A stretch of 64,000 nucleotides of DNA from JACCTU01 sp963809175 (GTDB lineage: Bacteria; Actinomycetota; Thermoleophilia; Gaiellales; Gaiellaceae). The notes under the pieces were generated by a model that worked only from the letters and a program-made list of their open reading frames with translations, was not told the origin of the DNA and did not search any database. This document shows positions 36,989-45,428 of the stretch, one piece after another. A program made the position numbers and the translations under genes. Location: positions 434,001 through 498,000 of the forward strand of contig CAWEIK010000001.1 in NCBI GenBank assembly GCA_963809175.1, read 5' to 3'. Position 1 is the first letter of the stretch. Every line of letters starts with the position of its first letter.

Positions 36989-38139
36989 CAGTACGTCATG
37001 CGCTTGCGGATCGAGAGCTCCCGCTTCGCGAGGATCTCCGCGATCTGCCTGCCCGCGGTGCCGTCGCCGTAGATCGGCTCCGACTCGTAGCGTCCGTGCT
37101 CGACCTGACCCCGGATCGCCGTCGGCGATCTGCGCGCGGTCGTAGCCGACGTCGACCACGTTCGAGCCGCGGTCCCGCCCTTCCTGGCGCGGCCCGATGT
37201 TCACCGCGGGCGTCCCGATGAACGCGCCCTCGCGGATCGCCGACGACGAGTTGCCGACGAGGCGCCGCGGTCTTCGCCATCAGCTTGATGTAGTCGCTCG
37301 TCGGCAGGTTCTTGAAGAAGTGGACGTTCGAGTCGTCGTTGTGCTCTCGCCACTGCCGCATTCCCGCAGCGATGTGCTCGGAGCCCGCGTCGGCGTTCGG
37401 CCACAGCACGATCGCCGGCAGGCCGACGTCCTGCAGCGCCGCGAGCGTCTCGTTGATCTGCGCGCTTGCCGTCGCCGTACTCGGTCGTGACCGGGTGCTG
37501 CGAGAGGATCAGGAACGGCTCGTCGAGGCTGAACCGACCGCCGACGCCCGTGTCGAAGAGCTCGCTCAGCCCGTCTCCGTCCTGCTGGAGGACCTCGGCG
37601 ACGAGATCCATGCGCGGGCAGCCGACGAGGTGCACGGACTCCGGGTCCTCGCCGAGCTTGACGATCCGATCCGCAGCGCCCTGCGAGGCGGGAAAGTGGA
37701 CGTGCGCGAACTTCGTCACCGCGTGACGAATGGACTCGTCGATGTTCCCGGAGACCTCGCCGCCCATCGTGTGCGCGAGCGGGATGTTCATGTACGTCGC
37801 TGCGAGCGCGGTCGCCATCGTCTCGAAGCGGTCGCCGACCGTGATCACGATGTCGGGCTCGAGCCGTTCGAACGCGGTCGGGAGCTCGAGCAGGCCGAGC
37901 CCCGTCGACTTCGCCATCGTCGCCGGCGTCTCGCCTTCGATCAGCATGAACACGCGCTCGTCCGCCTCGAAGCCGTCCTGCTCGATCAGGTTCTCGACGC
38001 TGCCGTAGCGGTCGAGCAGCGCCGAGGCGCCGACGACGAGCTGCAGCTCGAGCTCGGCGTGGTCCGCGACGGCACGCATCGCGCTCTTGATGCTCGAGTA
38101 GTTCGCGCGCGAGCCGACGACGACGCAGACCTTCCTCAC
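36988..38139 (-). CDS. neuC: Hydrolysing UDP-GlcNAc 2-epimerase (NeuC/LegG-like), frameshifted
   Basis: About 383 aa after repair near 37465, 37265 and 37115, the normal NeuC length. The GT-B-like fold opens KVCVVVGSRANYSSIKSAMR. Core features: DIVITVGDRFETMATALAAT, AHTMGGEVSGNIDESIRHAV (conserved catalytic His/Glu region), HFPASQGAADRIVKLGEDPE, LSQHPVTTEYGDG, LVGNSSSAIREGAFIGTPAV and NIGPRQEGRDRG. The enzyme converts UDP-GlcNAc (or the bacillosamine equivalent) to ManNAc-type sugar plus UDP. The GTG start overlaps the neuB stop (GTGA). It supplies substrate to NeuB. Confidence 0.88.
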
Positions 38140-39125
38140 GCGAGCAGGTCCTCGGTGAGCACGGTGTCGGCGGCGATGTCGACGCGCGCCGTTCGGCCGA
38201 CCACCTCGGGGAGCATCGCGCGCGGGAATGCCCGTGCCCGGCTTCTTGGCCGCCACCATGTCGCGCGAGATCTCGGCGCCCGCGGGGATCTCCAGCGTCG
38301 TGACGACCGACTTCTCGAACACCTGCTTCATCTCGCCGAACGGCTCGAGGTCGTCCTTGTCGACCGGGTTCGCGAGCATCGTCTCGAGCTCGCGGATGCC
38401 GTCGACGAGGTCCTCGAACTCGTGCGGCTCGGTCGCGAAGCGCGCGTCCGCGCCGTACAGATCGCGGGAGAGCGTGAAGTGCTTCTCGACGACGGTCGCG
38501 CCGAGCGTCACGGCGGCGAACGCCGCGTAGTTCCCGAGCGTGTGGTCGGAGAAGCCGACCGGCTTGCCGTAGCGCTCGCGCAGCTCGGCGAGCACGTTCA
38601 GGCCGACGCGCTCCGACGGCGTCGGGTACTGCGACGTGCACTGCAGCACCGTCACCTGGTCGCCGGCCGCCGCGACGGCGGCGTCGAGCTCGGCCCACGA
38701 GGACATCCCCGACGTCAGCAGCACGGGCTTGCCGGTTGCGGCGGCGGCACGCACGAGCTCGAGGTTCGTGACCTCGCCCGAGCCGATCTTGTAGCGCGAC
38801 GACGCCGATCCGCTCGAGCCGCTCGACGGCACGGGTCGAGAACGCGGAGCAGAGGAACTCGACGCCCGGCGGCCTCGCAGGCGGCCTTCAGCGTCGCCCA
38901 CTGCTCGTCGGTGAACGCCGTGCGCTCGAAGTACTCCCAGCTCGTCTCGTGCACGAAGTACGGCGGCGACGGCGCGTCGCGCGTGGTCTCGGCCTCGGCG
39001 TCGTGCAGCTGGAACTTGACCGCATCGACGCCGCACTCGGCCGCGACCTCCGCCATGCGGATCGCGTGGCCGAGGCTCCCGTCGTGGGTCATCCCGACTT
39101 CGGCGATGACGTTGACCGCGCTCAC
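38136..39125 (-). CDS. neuB: Nonulosonic acid synthase (NeuB-like), frameshifted
   Basis: About 329 aa, the NeuB length. The TIM-barrel part opens NVIAEVGMTHDGSLGHAIRM, then VDAVKFQLHDAEAETTRDAP. After breaks near 38880 and 38805 come YKIGSGEVTNLELVRAAAAT, LLTSGMSSWAELDAAVAA, LQCTSQYPTPSERVGLNVLA, VGFSDHTLG and VEKHFTLSRDLYGADARFAT. The C-terminal SAF/antifreeze-like domain follows (EKSVVTTLEIPAGAEISRDM, KKPGTGIP) with a break near 38225. It condenses phosphoenolpyruvate with the ManNAc-type sugar. It heads the run neuB-neuC-neuA-FkbM; GTG start with TAGCAT 7 nt upstream. Confidence 0.88.
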
Positions 39126-39132
39126 CGGGGCG

Positions 39133-39142
39133 ATGCTAGCTT
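39133..39142. promoter_or_regulatory. Overlapping divergent -10 module (atgctagctt)
   Basis: TAGCAT (-, 39138-39133) is 7 nt before GTG 39125 of neuB. TAGCTT (+, 39137-39142) is 6 nt before GTG 39149. They share TA. A TTGACC at 39112-39117 could be the plus-strand -35 (19-bp spacer), lying inside the neuB coding region. The spacer between starts is only 23 bp. Confidence 0.65.
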
Positions 39143-39148
39143 CGCCTC

Positions 39149-40054
39149 GTGAAGGACTATGTGAGGGACTACTTCGACCGGCACGCCCACGAATGGGTCG
39201 AGGCGGCGTACGACGCCGACGTTCGGTTCCCCGTCGGCTCCGAGCGCGTGCGCCTGGCGATCGAGGGCGTGGCGCCCGCGATGCAGGAGGGCTCGCGGCT
39301 CGTCGACCTCGGCTGCGGCGGCGGCCAGCTCTGCATCCACGCCGCGAAGCTCGGCTGGAGCGCGGTCGGGGTCGACAACGCGCCCGGGATGATCGACGAG
39401 TCCAGGGCCAACGCGGGCGAGCTCGAGATCGAGTGGCGCGTCGCCGCCTACGACGACTCAGGGCTTCCAGCGAGCGAGTTCGACGCCGTCACGGCGATGG
39501 GGCTGATCGAGTACCTGCCCGACGACGACGGCCTCTTCGCGGAAGCGGCGCGGCTGCTCCGACCGGGCGGGCGCTTCGCCGTGTCGTGCCGCAACCGCCT
39601 CTACAACCTCCTGAGCGCGAACGACTACACGGCGCAGGAGCACGAGGGGGATGCGTCGAGGCTGCTCGAGGAGCTGCGCGACCACCTGGCGCGAACGAAG
39701 CCCGACGAGCTGCACGCGCTGGCGGAGTCGCTCGCCGCGTCGGCCGACGAGCTCGTGCGCGCCGCCGCCGCCGACCGCGAAGTGCCGCCGAAGGAGCTGC
39801 ACGACCACCGGCGCGCGTTCCAGCGCGGCCGGCGGCAGCACACGCCGCGCGACCTCGCGCCGGCCGCGGAGCGGCACGGCTTCCGCGAGGCCGAGCTGCT
39901 CGCGCTCCACCCGCACCCGCTGCCGCCCGCGCTCGAGCCGCTCGCGCCGCGGACGTACAACCGCCTCGCCGACGCGTGGCAGCGCGGGCTCGAGCGCTCG
40001 CCCGCCGGGCTTGCGTTCTCGACCGCCTTCGTCGCGGTCTTCGAGCGCGGCTGA
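39149..40054 (+). CDS. Class I SAM methyltransferase (UbiG-like)
   Basis: 301 aa, uninterrupted. VRDYFDRHAHEWVEAAYD is a common opening of UbiG/Methyltransf_11 proteins. SRLVDLGCGGGQLCIHAAKL (motif I), VGVDNAPGMIDESRANAG, FDAVTAMGLIEYLPDDDGLF and LLRPGGRFAVSCRNRLYNLL follow. A helical insertion (about 175-240, rich in E, A and R) precedes a C-terminal HTPRDLAPAAERHGFREAEL, suggesting a lid over a large acceptor. It is divergent from neuB through a shared -10, and one base from the deacetylase gene start. Acceptor unknown. Confidence 0.83.
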   Translation: MKDYVRDYFDRHAHEWVEAAYDADVRFPVGSERVRLAIEGVAPAMQEGSRLVDLGCGGGQLCIHAAKLGWSAVGVDNAPGMIDESRANAGELEIEWRVAAYDDSGLPASEFDAVTAMGLIEYLPDDDGLFAEAARLLRPGGRFAVSCRNRLYNLLSANDYTAQEHEGDASRLLEELRDHLARTKPDELHALAESLAASADELVRAAAADREVPPKELHDHRRAFQRGRRQHTPRDLAPAAERHGFREAELLALHPHPLPPALEPLAPRTYNRLADAWQRGLERSPAGLAFSTAFVAVFERG

Positions 40055-40055
40055 C

Positions 40056-40963
40056 GTGCTGACGATCGTGATGTACCACTACGTGCGCGACGGCGCGCGC
40101 GTGCATGCGCGCACGGTCGCCGAGCTCGAGGCGGAGCTCGATCACGTCGCGGAGCGCTACACCTGCGTTCGGCTCGACGACGTCGTCGCAGGCTCGTGGC
40201 CCGACGACGCGTGCCTGCTCACGTTCGACGACGGGCTCGTCGAGCACCTCGCCGTCGTCGCGCCCGCGCTCGAGCAGCGCGGGCTGACCGGCGTGTTCTG
40301 CCCGCCCGGGCGCGCGGTGGTCGAGCGCCGCCCGCTCGACGTGCAGCGAACGCAGTTCCTGCTCGCCGCGACGCAGGACCACGAAGCGCTCGGCCGCAGG
40401 ATCCTCGCCGCGGCCGACGACCCGGAGCGACTCTGGGCGGAGAACACGCCGCCGCACCGCTACGACCGGCCCTCGACGGTGTTCGTGAAGCGCGCGCTCC
40501 AGGAGGGCCTGCCGGAGGGTCAGCGCGAGGAACTGCTCGACGACGCTCTTCCGCGAGCTCGTCACCGACGACGACGAGGAGTTCGCGGACTCGCTCTACC
40601 TCACGCTCGACGGCTGCCGCGAGCTCGTCCGGCGCGGGCACGAGGTGATCGGCCACGGCTGGGAGCACCGGCGGCTCGGCCTGCTGGACGGAAGGAGAGC
40701 AGCGCGTCGAGCTCGGGCGCACGCGCGGCTTCGTCGAGGACGTCGGCGGGACGTGGGCGCTCTGCTACCCCTACGGAAGCCGGGACGAGACGACGCTGCG
40801 GCTGCTCCGCGAGCTGGGCTGCGCCGCCGGCCTCACGACCGAGCCGCGTCGCGCAACGCCCGCCGACCCGCTGCTCGAGTTGCCGCGGATCGACACGAAC
40901 GACCTACAGCGTGAGGTAGTCGAGCTCGCGGGAGCGGACGGCCCACGCTCCGAGCAGGCGTAG
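40056..40963 (+). CDS. Polysaccharide deacetylase (CE4 fold), frameshifted
   Basis: About 302 aa after repair near 40545 and 40690. LTIVMYHYVRDGARVHARTV, CLLTFDDGLVEHLAVVAPAL (D-D metal/catalytic pair), LTGVFCPPGRAVVERRPLDV, then EVIGHGWEHRRLGLLDG (H-x3-H) and ALCYPYGSRDETTLRLLREL, the PYG motif. The layout resembles deacetylases of nonulosonate clusters. No signal peptide. The end at 40963 follows the frame of the repaired C-terminus (ELPRIDTNDLQREVVELAG). A stop at 40919 in another frame is an alternative. GTG start one base after the methyltransferase stop. Confidence 0.76.
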
Positions 40964-42548
40964 GTCCTCGGCGCGCGCGAGCGCACCGGCGTCGCGCAGG
41001 TTCAGCTCGATCGTCGCCTCGGACGGATCGTCGATCTCCTCGACGGACTTGAAGACGGAGCGGAAGCTCGTGAACCGCGTCTGCCGGAGCTTGAAGAGGG
41101 CGTACGCGTGCTGCTTCGCGAGCTCGACGCTCTCCGCGCTCGGCGGGTCGAGCTCGTGGACCCGAGCGAGCCGCCCGAGATACTCGTCCGCGGTCTCGGA
41201 GTCGACGGTGAAGCCTCGGCCCGAGTAGAAGCCGGTCCCCGCGGTGAGCGCGGGCTTGCCGAAGCACGGCAGCTCGAAGCCGATCGAGCCGCGGATCGTC
41301 ACGCCGTAGTCGGTGACGTCGAACAGCGACCACGTCGAGATGTCGGTGTCCGGATCGAGCAGCTTCACGTGCGGCGGCAGCTCGCCGACGTGCTCGCGCA
41401 CGGCGACGTGCTCGTCGAGCTCGCCGCTCACGCCGTCGCGCCTTCGCTTCCAGACGTTCGCGGGGTGCAGCTTGACGATCCAGTTCACCGCGTCGTTCGC
41501 GCACGCGGCGCGAACCGACTCGACGAACCACTCCTCCTGGTCGGCGAAGAGGTCGCGCCCGAAGAACATGTTCGCGTCCCAGAGCACGTGCGAGAAGATC
41601 ACGGCGGTCTGCTTGGCCGGGATCGAGGCCGAGCGTGCGCGGCGATCTCCTCGCGCGGCTGCCGTCGCGTCCACCCCTGGTTCCACCGCGCGAGGAACGT
41701 CGCGTCGCGGTCGTAGCGGCGCGCGAACTCCTGCTGGAGCTCTGCCTCGCGCTCGGCCGTCCATTCGAGCTGCTTGCACGCGCTCCCACGACGCGTCGGA
41801 GAGCGAGCGCGGGTGGATCGCCTTCGTCTCGGCGGTGTAGCGCTTGAAGACCATCGTGTCGTCCTCGAAGCCGCTCACGAACTGGACGACGTTCAGGCCG
41901 CGCAGCAGCGCGATGTCGCACAGCGGGCCCTGGTCGGCGTAGTTGCGCTCGTTGAAGAGCACGAGCTCCGGCTCCAGCTCGTCGAACAGCGATTCCGCGG
42001 CGAGCGCGGTCTTCACCGCCGCGGGCAGCAGCCTGCGCAGGAGCTCCTGCGAGCGCGGGTCCGCGAGGTCGACGCCGCCCTCGTGCAGGTAGCGCGAGAC
42101 CGTCGAGAGCGCCTCGCGGCCGACGTCGGCGCCGCGGAAGGTCAGCGTCTTCAGGTCGCTCGGGCGTCCGCACCCGGTCGAGCAGCTGCTGCCGCCTCGC
42201 GGTCGCGCCTCGTCGCTCGAGCTCCGGCGCCGAGGTAGCGGTCGAGCGTCACGAAGCGACGGATCCCGAACGTCTCGAAGTAGCGTCGCGGCAGCTCCGA
42301 GTCGTCGGGCACGAGCACGACGGGCTCGAGGCCCTGAAGCTGGAACGCCTTCGCGAACATCCCCTCGAGCTTCAGCTGGTAGGTCGAGTAGCGACAGGCT
42401 GGCGATCAGCGCCACGCCGCCCGTCGGGGCAGGCGCAGGGCCGAGGACGTCGCCGTAGCGGCGGCGAAACGTCCCGGAGGTCGCGCTCGTTGATCGCCCG
42501 GGAGCGAAACGCGCGACCGTAGACCCGGATCGTCTCCGCAAGCGACAT
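40904..42548 (-). CDS. Capsule polysaccharide synthesis-like protein (KpsS/KpsC or surface-carbohydrate GT-B type), frameshifted
   Basis: About 548 aa. N-terminal SLAETIRVYGRAFRSRAINE; later MFAKAFQLQGLEPVVLVPDD, LFNERNYADQGPLCDIALLR and VVQFVSGFEDDTMVFKRYTA. The last 270 residues are clean: AVIFSHVLWDANMFFGRDLF, VNWIVKLHPANVWKRRRDGV, DTDISTWSLFDVTDYGVTIR and GSIGFELPCFGKPALTAGTG followed by FYSGRGF. That last motif matches the PF05159 capsule-synthesis family. Four or more indels lie in the first half (about 42475, 42390, 42190, 41780, 41640). It could be a glycosyltransferase, possibly acting with the CMP-nonulosonate made next door, but that is inference. Confidence 0.68.
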
Positions 42549-42572
42549 GGGTGTGTGTTGTACCGACCGAAG

Positions 42573-42578
42573 TAGCAT
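42573..42578 (+). promoter_or_regulatory. Leaderless -10 TAGCAT
   Basis: TAGCAT lies 9 nt before GTG 42588. The divergent capsule-type gene (ATG 42548) has only a weaker TACAAC 8 nt upstream (42562-42557). The spacer between starts is 39 bp. Confidence 0.5.
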
Positions 42579-42587
42579 CCGCGCGCC

Positions 42588-44407
42588 GTGACGCTTGCGC
42601 TCTCGACTCTCCTCCACGCGCTGCTCGGGGTCGCTCTGGCGGCGGTCGTCTGGCTCACCGGCGTCACCGTCGCGCTGCGCGTGCCCGGCAGGCAGCTCGC
42701 GAACGCGTACGCGGCCGGCCTGCTGATCGTCGTCGCCGCGGCGTTCGTCGCGCTGCTCTCCGACGTGGCTGATGCCGGTCTCGCTCGTCGCGATCGTGCT
42801 CTTGGCCTGGCGCGGCGCGAGCAACGCCGGGCGCGACGCCGTTGCGCGAGCGAGGCCGATCGCTCGCCGCTGCGCTGCCCGGGACGCTCGGCGTTCGCAA
42901 TCGCGCTCGGGCTGTTCCAGCACGGGCCGGACGCCGAACGTGGCTCGAACGCGTTCGGCGACCTCGTCTTCTACGTGGCCGAGCTGCGATCGGCCACGCA
43001 GTCCGTTGCTGCCGTTTCGCGACCTCTCGCTCGTCGGGTTCGACCACACCTACGTGCAGTCGGCGCCCGCGCTCATCGGGGCCGCGCTCGAGCGTGCTGT
43101 CCGGGCCTCGACCCGTTCCTCTTCTTCACCGCGACGCTGCCCGCATGCCTGTTCGCGTCGCTCGCGATCGGGCTCGGCACGATCGAGCGGCGAGGTGCGG
43201 TGTGATCGCGGCACTTCTCGCGCTCGGCGCCTTCGCGTATCCGACCTGGTTGAGCGAGAGCCCACCCGTGACACTGGCGGGGCCGGTTGCGTTCAGCCTG
43301 CTGGGCGTTTGCGTTGCCTTCCCGGCTCTCTCGACCGCCGCTCTCGCCGCCGCAGCGCTCGTGCTGACGAAGGGCGTCGGACTGCGTGGCCCGCTCGCCC
43401 CCCTGGTCGTCATCGGTCTCGGCCGGCGGGACAAGCGTCGAGGCGATCGTCGCCCTCGTCGCGGTTGTCGCGGTGGCCGTCGTCGCGCTGCTGGCCGCCG
43501 ACTGGCTGACCGAGCTGCTCGTGCTGGAGTTCTTCCCCAGGGAGGCCGCTCGACGGCCTCCGCGACCAGCTCGATGCTCGCAGCACACAGCAGATGGCCC
43601 CGGCGTTCTTCGTGGCCGGCCACGTGCTGCTCGTCGTCGCGACCGCGCGACTCCGACGACCCTCGAGCTCCTCGGCGCAGTCGTCGCAGGCGTCAGCGCC
43701 GTGTGGTTCGTCGGCGGCCACGGCGCGGACGCAGCACTCGTGCTCTCCGCGCTGCTCGTCGCGTTCGATCTTCGGCAGCGACAGCTCGGAGCGCACGACC
43801 GGGTTGCTCTTTCTCGCCGCGGCTGCATGCCTCGTCGCGGGCGCGTGGTTCCGCGAGGTCGCCAGGCTCGGCACGGGCGCCGCGCTGCTCGCGCTCGCCG
43901 CGCTCGCATTGCTCGGCGGCGTTCGGCGCGGTGCGGCCCCGCACGCTCGCCGTCCTCGCGACGGCGACGCTGCGGCGTCGCGCTCGCCGCGGGCTTCCTG
44001 CGGCTCGACCCCGCGGCGCCACCGCTCACGAGCGAGCACGCCGAGCTGGCGCGACCGCGCGTCCAGAGCTGCCCGACGGACGCGCTCGTCTTCACGAGCC
44101 TGACCGGGCGAGCGGATCACCTCGGACGAGGGCTGGAACTACTACAGCGCCGTCTCGGGCGCGGCAGCACTACATCGCGGGCTGGGCGAACAGCGAGCTG
44201 CGGGTGCGGCCGGCGGAGCTCGAGGAGCGCCTGCGCCTGAACCGTCTCGCGCTCGCCGGCGAGCCGGGACCGGCGCTCGCCGAGGCCGGCATCCCGGCGG
44301 ATCGCCCGCTGTACGCGGTGCTCCGCGCGGGCGAGCAGGCGCCGCCGGGCGCCCGCCGCGTCTACGCGAACGACCGGTTCGCGCTCTACGAGCTGCGGGC
44401 GCCGTAA
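42588..44407 (+). CDS. Multi-span membrane protein, likely GT-C glycosyltransferase, paralogue of 45429-47280 (heavily frameshifted)
   Basis: About 606 aa by length, matching its paralogue (617 aa). Segments in changing frames: LHALLGVALAAVVWLTGVTV, AFAIALGLFQHGPDAERGSN, FRDLSLVGFDHTYVQSAPAL, SGLDPFLFFTATLPACLFAS, AFAYPTWLSESPPVTLAGPV and the clean end YIAGWANSELRVRPAELEER with RRVYANDRFALYELRAP. The paralogue has the same series (GLLLHGPTDDLDSA, GFDPILYHAATLPTF, YPSWITETPP, FIAGWYDGRL, RRVYANDEYVLYEIP). Nine or more indels. Membrane topology, loop acidic residues and the adjacent GtrB-like enzyme suggest a polyprenyl-phosphate-sugar-dependent transferase. Confidence 0.68.
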
Positions 44408-44418
44408 TGCTCGCGGGG

Positions 44419-44424
44419 TACGAT
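44419..44424 (+). promoter_or_regulatory. Leaderless -10 TACGAT
   Basis: TACGAT lies 8 nt before GTG 44433 of the GtrB-like gene, just after the upstream gene's stop at 44407. Confidence 0.5.
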
Positions 44425-44432
44425 CGAAGGCC

Positions 44433-45417
44433 GTGAGCCGGATCCGCTACTCCTTCGTGATCCCGGTGTTCAACGAGCGCGAGACGCTGCCGGAGCTGCA
44501 CCAGAGGCTCTCGCACGTGGTCGACGGGCTCGACGGGCCGGCCGAGCTGCTGTTCGTGGACGACTGCAGCTACGACGGGAGCTACGAGCTCCTTGCGGAC
44601 CTCGCCCGCCGAGACCCGCGCGTCCGGGTCCTCCGCTTCGCGAGAAACTTCGGTCACCAGATCGCGATCACCGCGGGCCTCGACCACGCCGCGGGTGACG
44701 CGGTGATCGTGATGGACGCCGACCTCCAGGATCCGCCGGAGGTCGTGCCCGACCTCGTCGCGCGCTGGCAGGAGGGCTACGAGGTCGTGTACGCCGTGCG
44801 CTCGCGCCGCTCGGGGGAGAGCTGGTTCAAGCGGAAGACGGCGGCCTGGTTCTACCGCCTCCTACGGTGGATCGCGCACGAGGAGATGCCGCTGGACGCC
44901 GGCGACTTCCGACTGGTCGACCGCCGGGCCGCTCGACGCGTTCCGGTCGATGCGCGAGCGCGCGCGCTACGTCCGCGGGATGTTCAGCTGGGTCGGCTTT
45001 CGACAGATCGGCGTGCCGTACGAGCGCGCCGAGCGGTTCGCGGGCGAGCCCAAGTACTCGTACCGCAAGTCCTTGACGCTCGCGATCGACGGCCTCGTCA
45101 GCTTCTCGAACGCCCCGCTGCGCCTGGCGCTCATGGCCGGCTTCGCCTTCTCGACGCTGTCGTTTCTCGTCGGCGTGGGCTCGATCGTCGCGAAGCTCGC
45201 GGGCGCCTTCGTCGTCCCCGGCTGGACGTCGATCCTGGTCGCGGTCTCGTTCCTCGGCGGAATCCAGCTGATGTTGATGGGGATGCTCGGCCTCTACGTC
45301 GGCCGAATCTACGAGGAGGTCAAGGCGCGGCCGATCTACATCCTCCGCGAGGACGACGAGCCGATCGCAGACGTGCCGGGCTTCGTACCTGACCAGAGCT
45401 CGCTGCCCGCGGGATAG
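44433..45417 (+). CDS. Polyprenyl-phosphate glycosyltransferase, GT2 (GtrB/ArnC/DPM1-like), one frameshift
   Basis: About 328 aa. GT-A: YSFVIPVFNERETLPELHQR, AELLFVDDCSYDGSYELLAD, LRFARNFGHQIAITAGLDHA and DADLQDPPEVVPDLVARWQE (the DxDLQDPP signature), then VVYAVRSRRSGESWFKRKTA. After a break near 44935: MRERARYVRGMFSWVGFRQI, EPKYSYRKSLTLAIDG. Two C-terminal membrane helices end the protein (LALMAGFAFSTLSFLVGVGS and ILVAVSFLGGIQLMLMGMLG), as in GtrB. It transfers hexose from UDP/GDP-sugar to undecaprenyl phosphate, making the donor for GT-C enzymes such as its two flanking neighbours (inference). Confidence 0.9.
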
Positions 45418-45420
45418 CAT
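45415..45420 (+). promoter_or_regulatory. Leaderless -10 TAGCAT formed by a stop codon
   Basis: Bases 45415-45417 are the TAG stop of the GtrB-like gene. TAGCAT lies 8 nt before GTG 45429 of the next gene. Confidence 0.5.
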
Positions 45421-45428
45421 CGCGCTCC

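Noticed and set aside
36343..39125. A complete legionaminic or pseudaminic acid pathway
   Set aside because: The synthase, epimerase and cytidylyltransferase are present, but no dehydratase, aminotransferase or acetyltransferase of those pathways could be recognised in the window.
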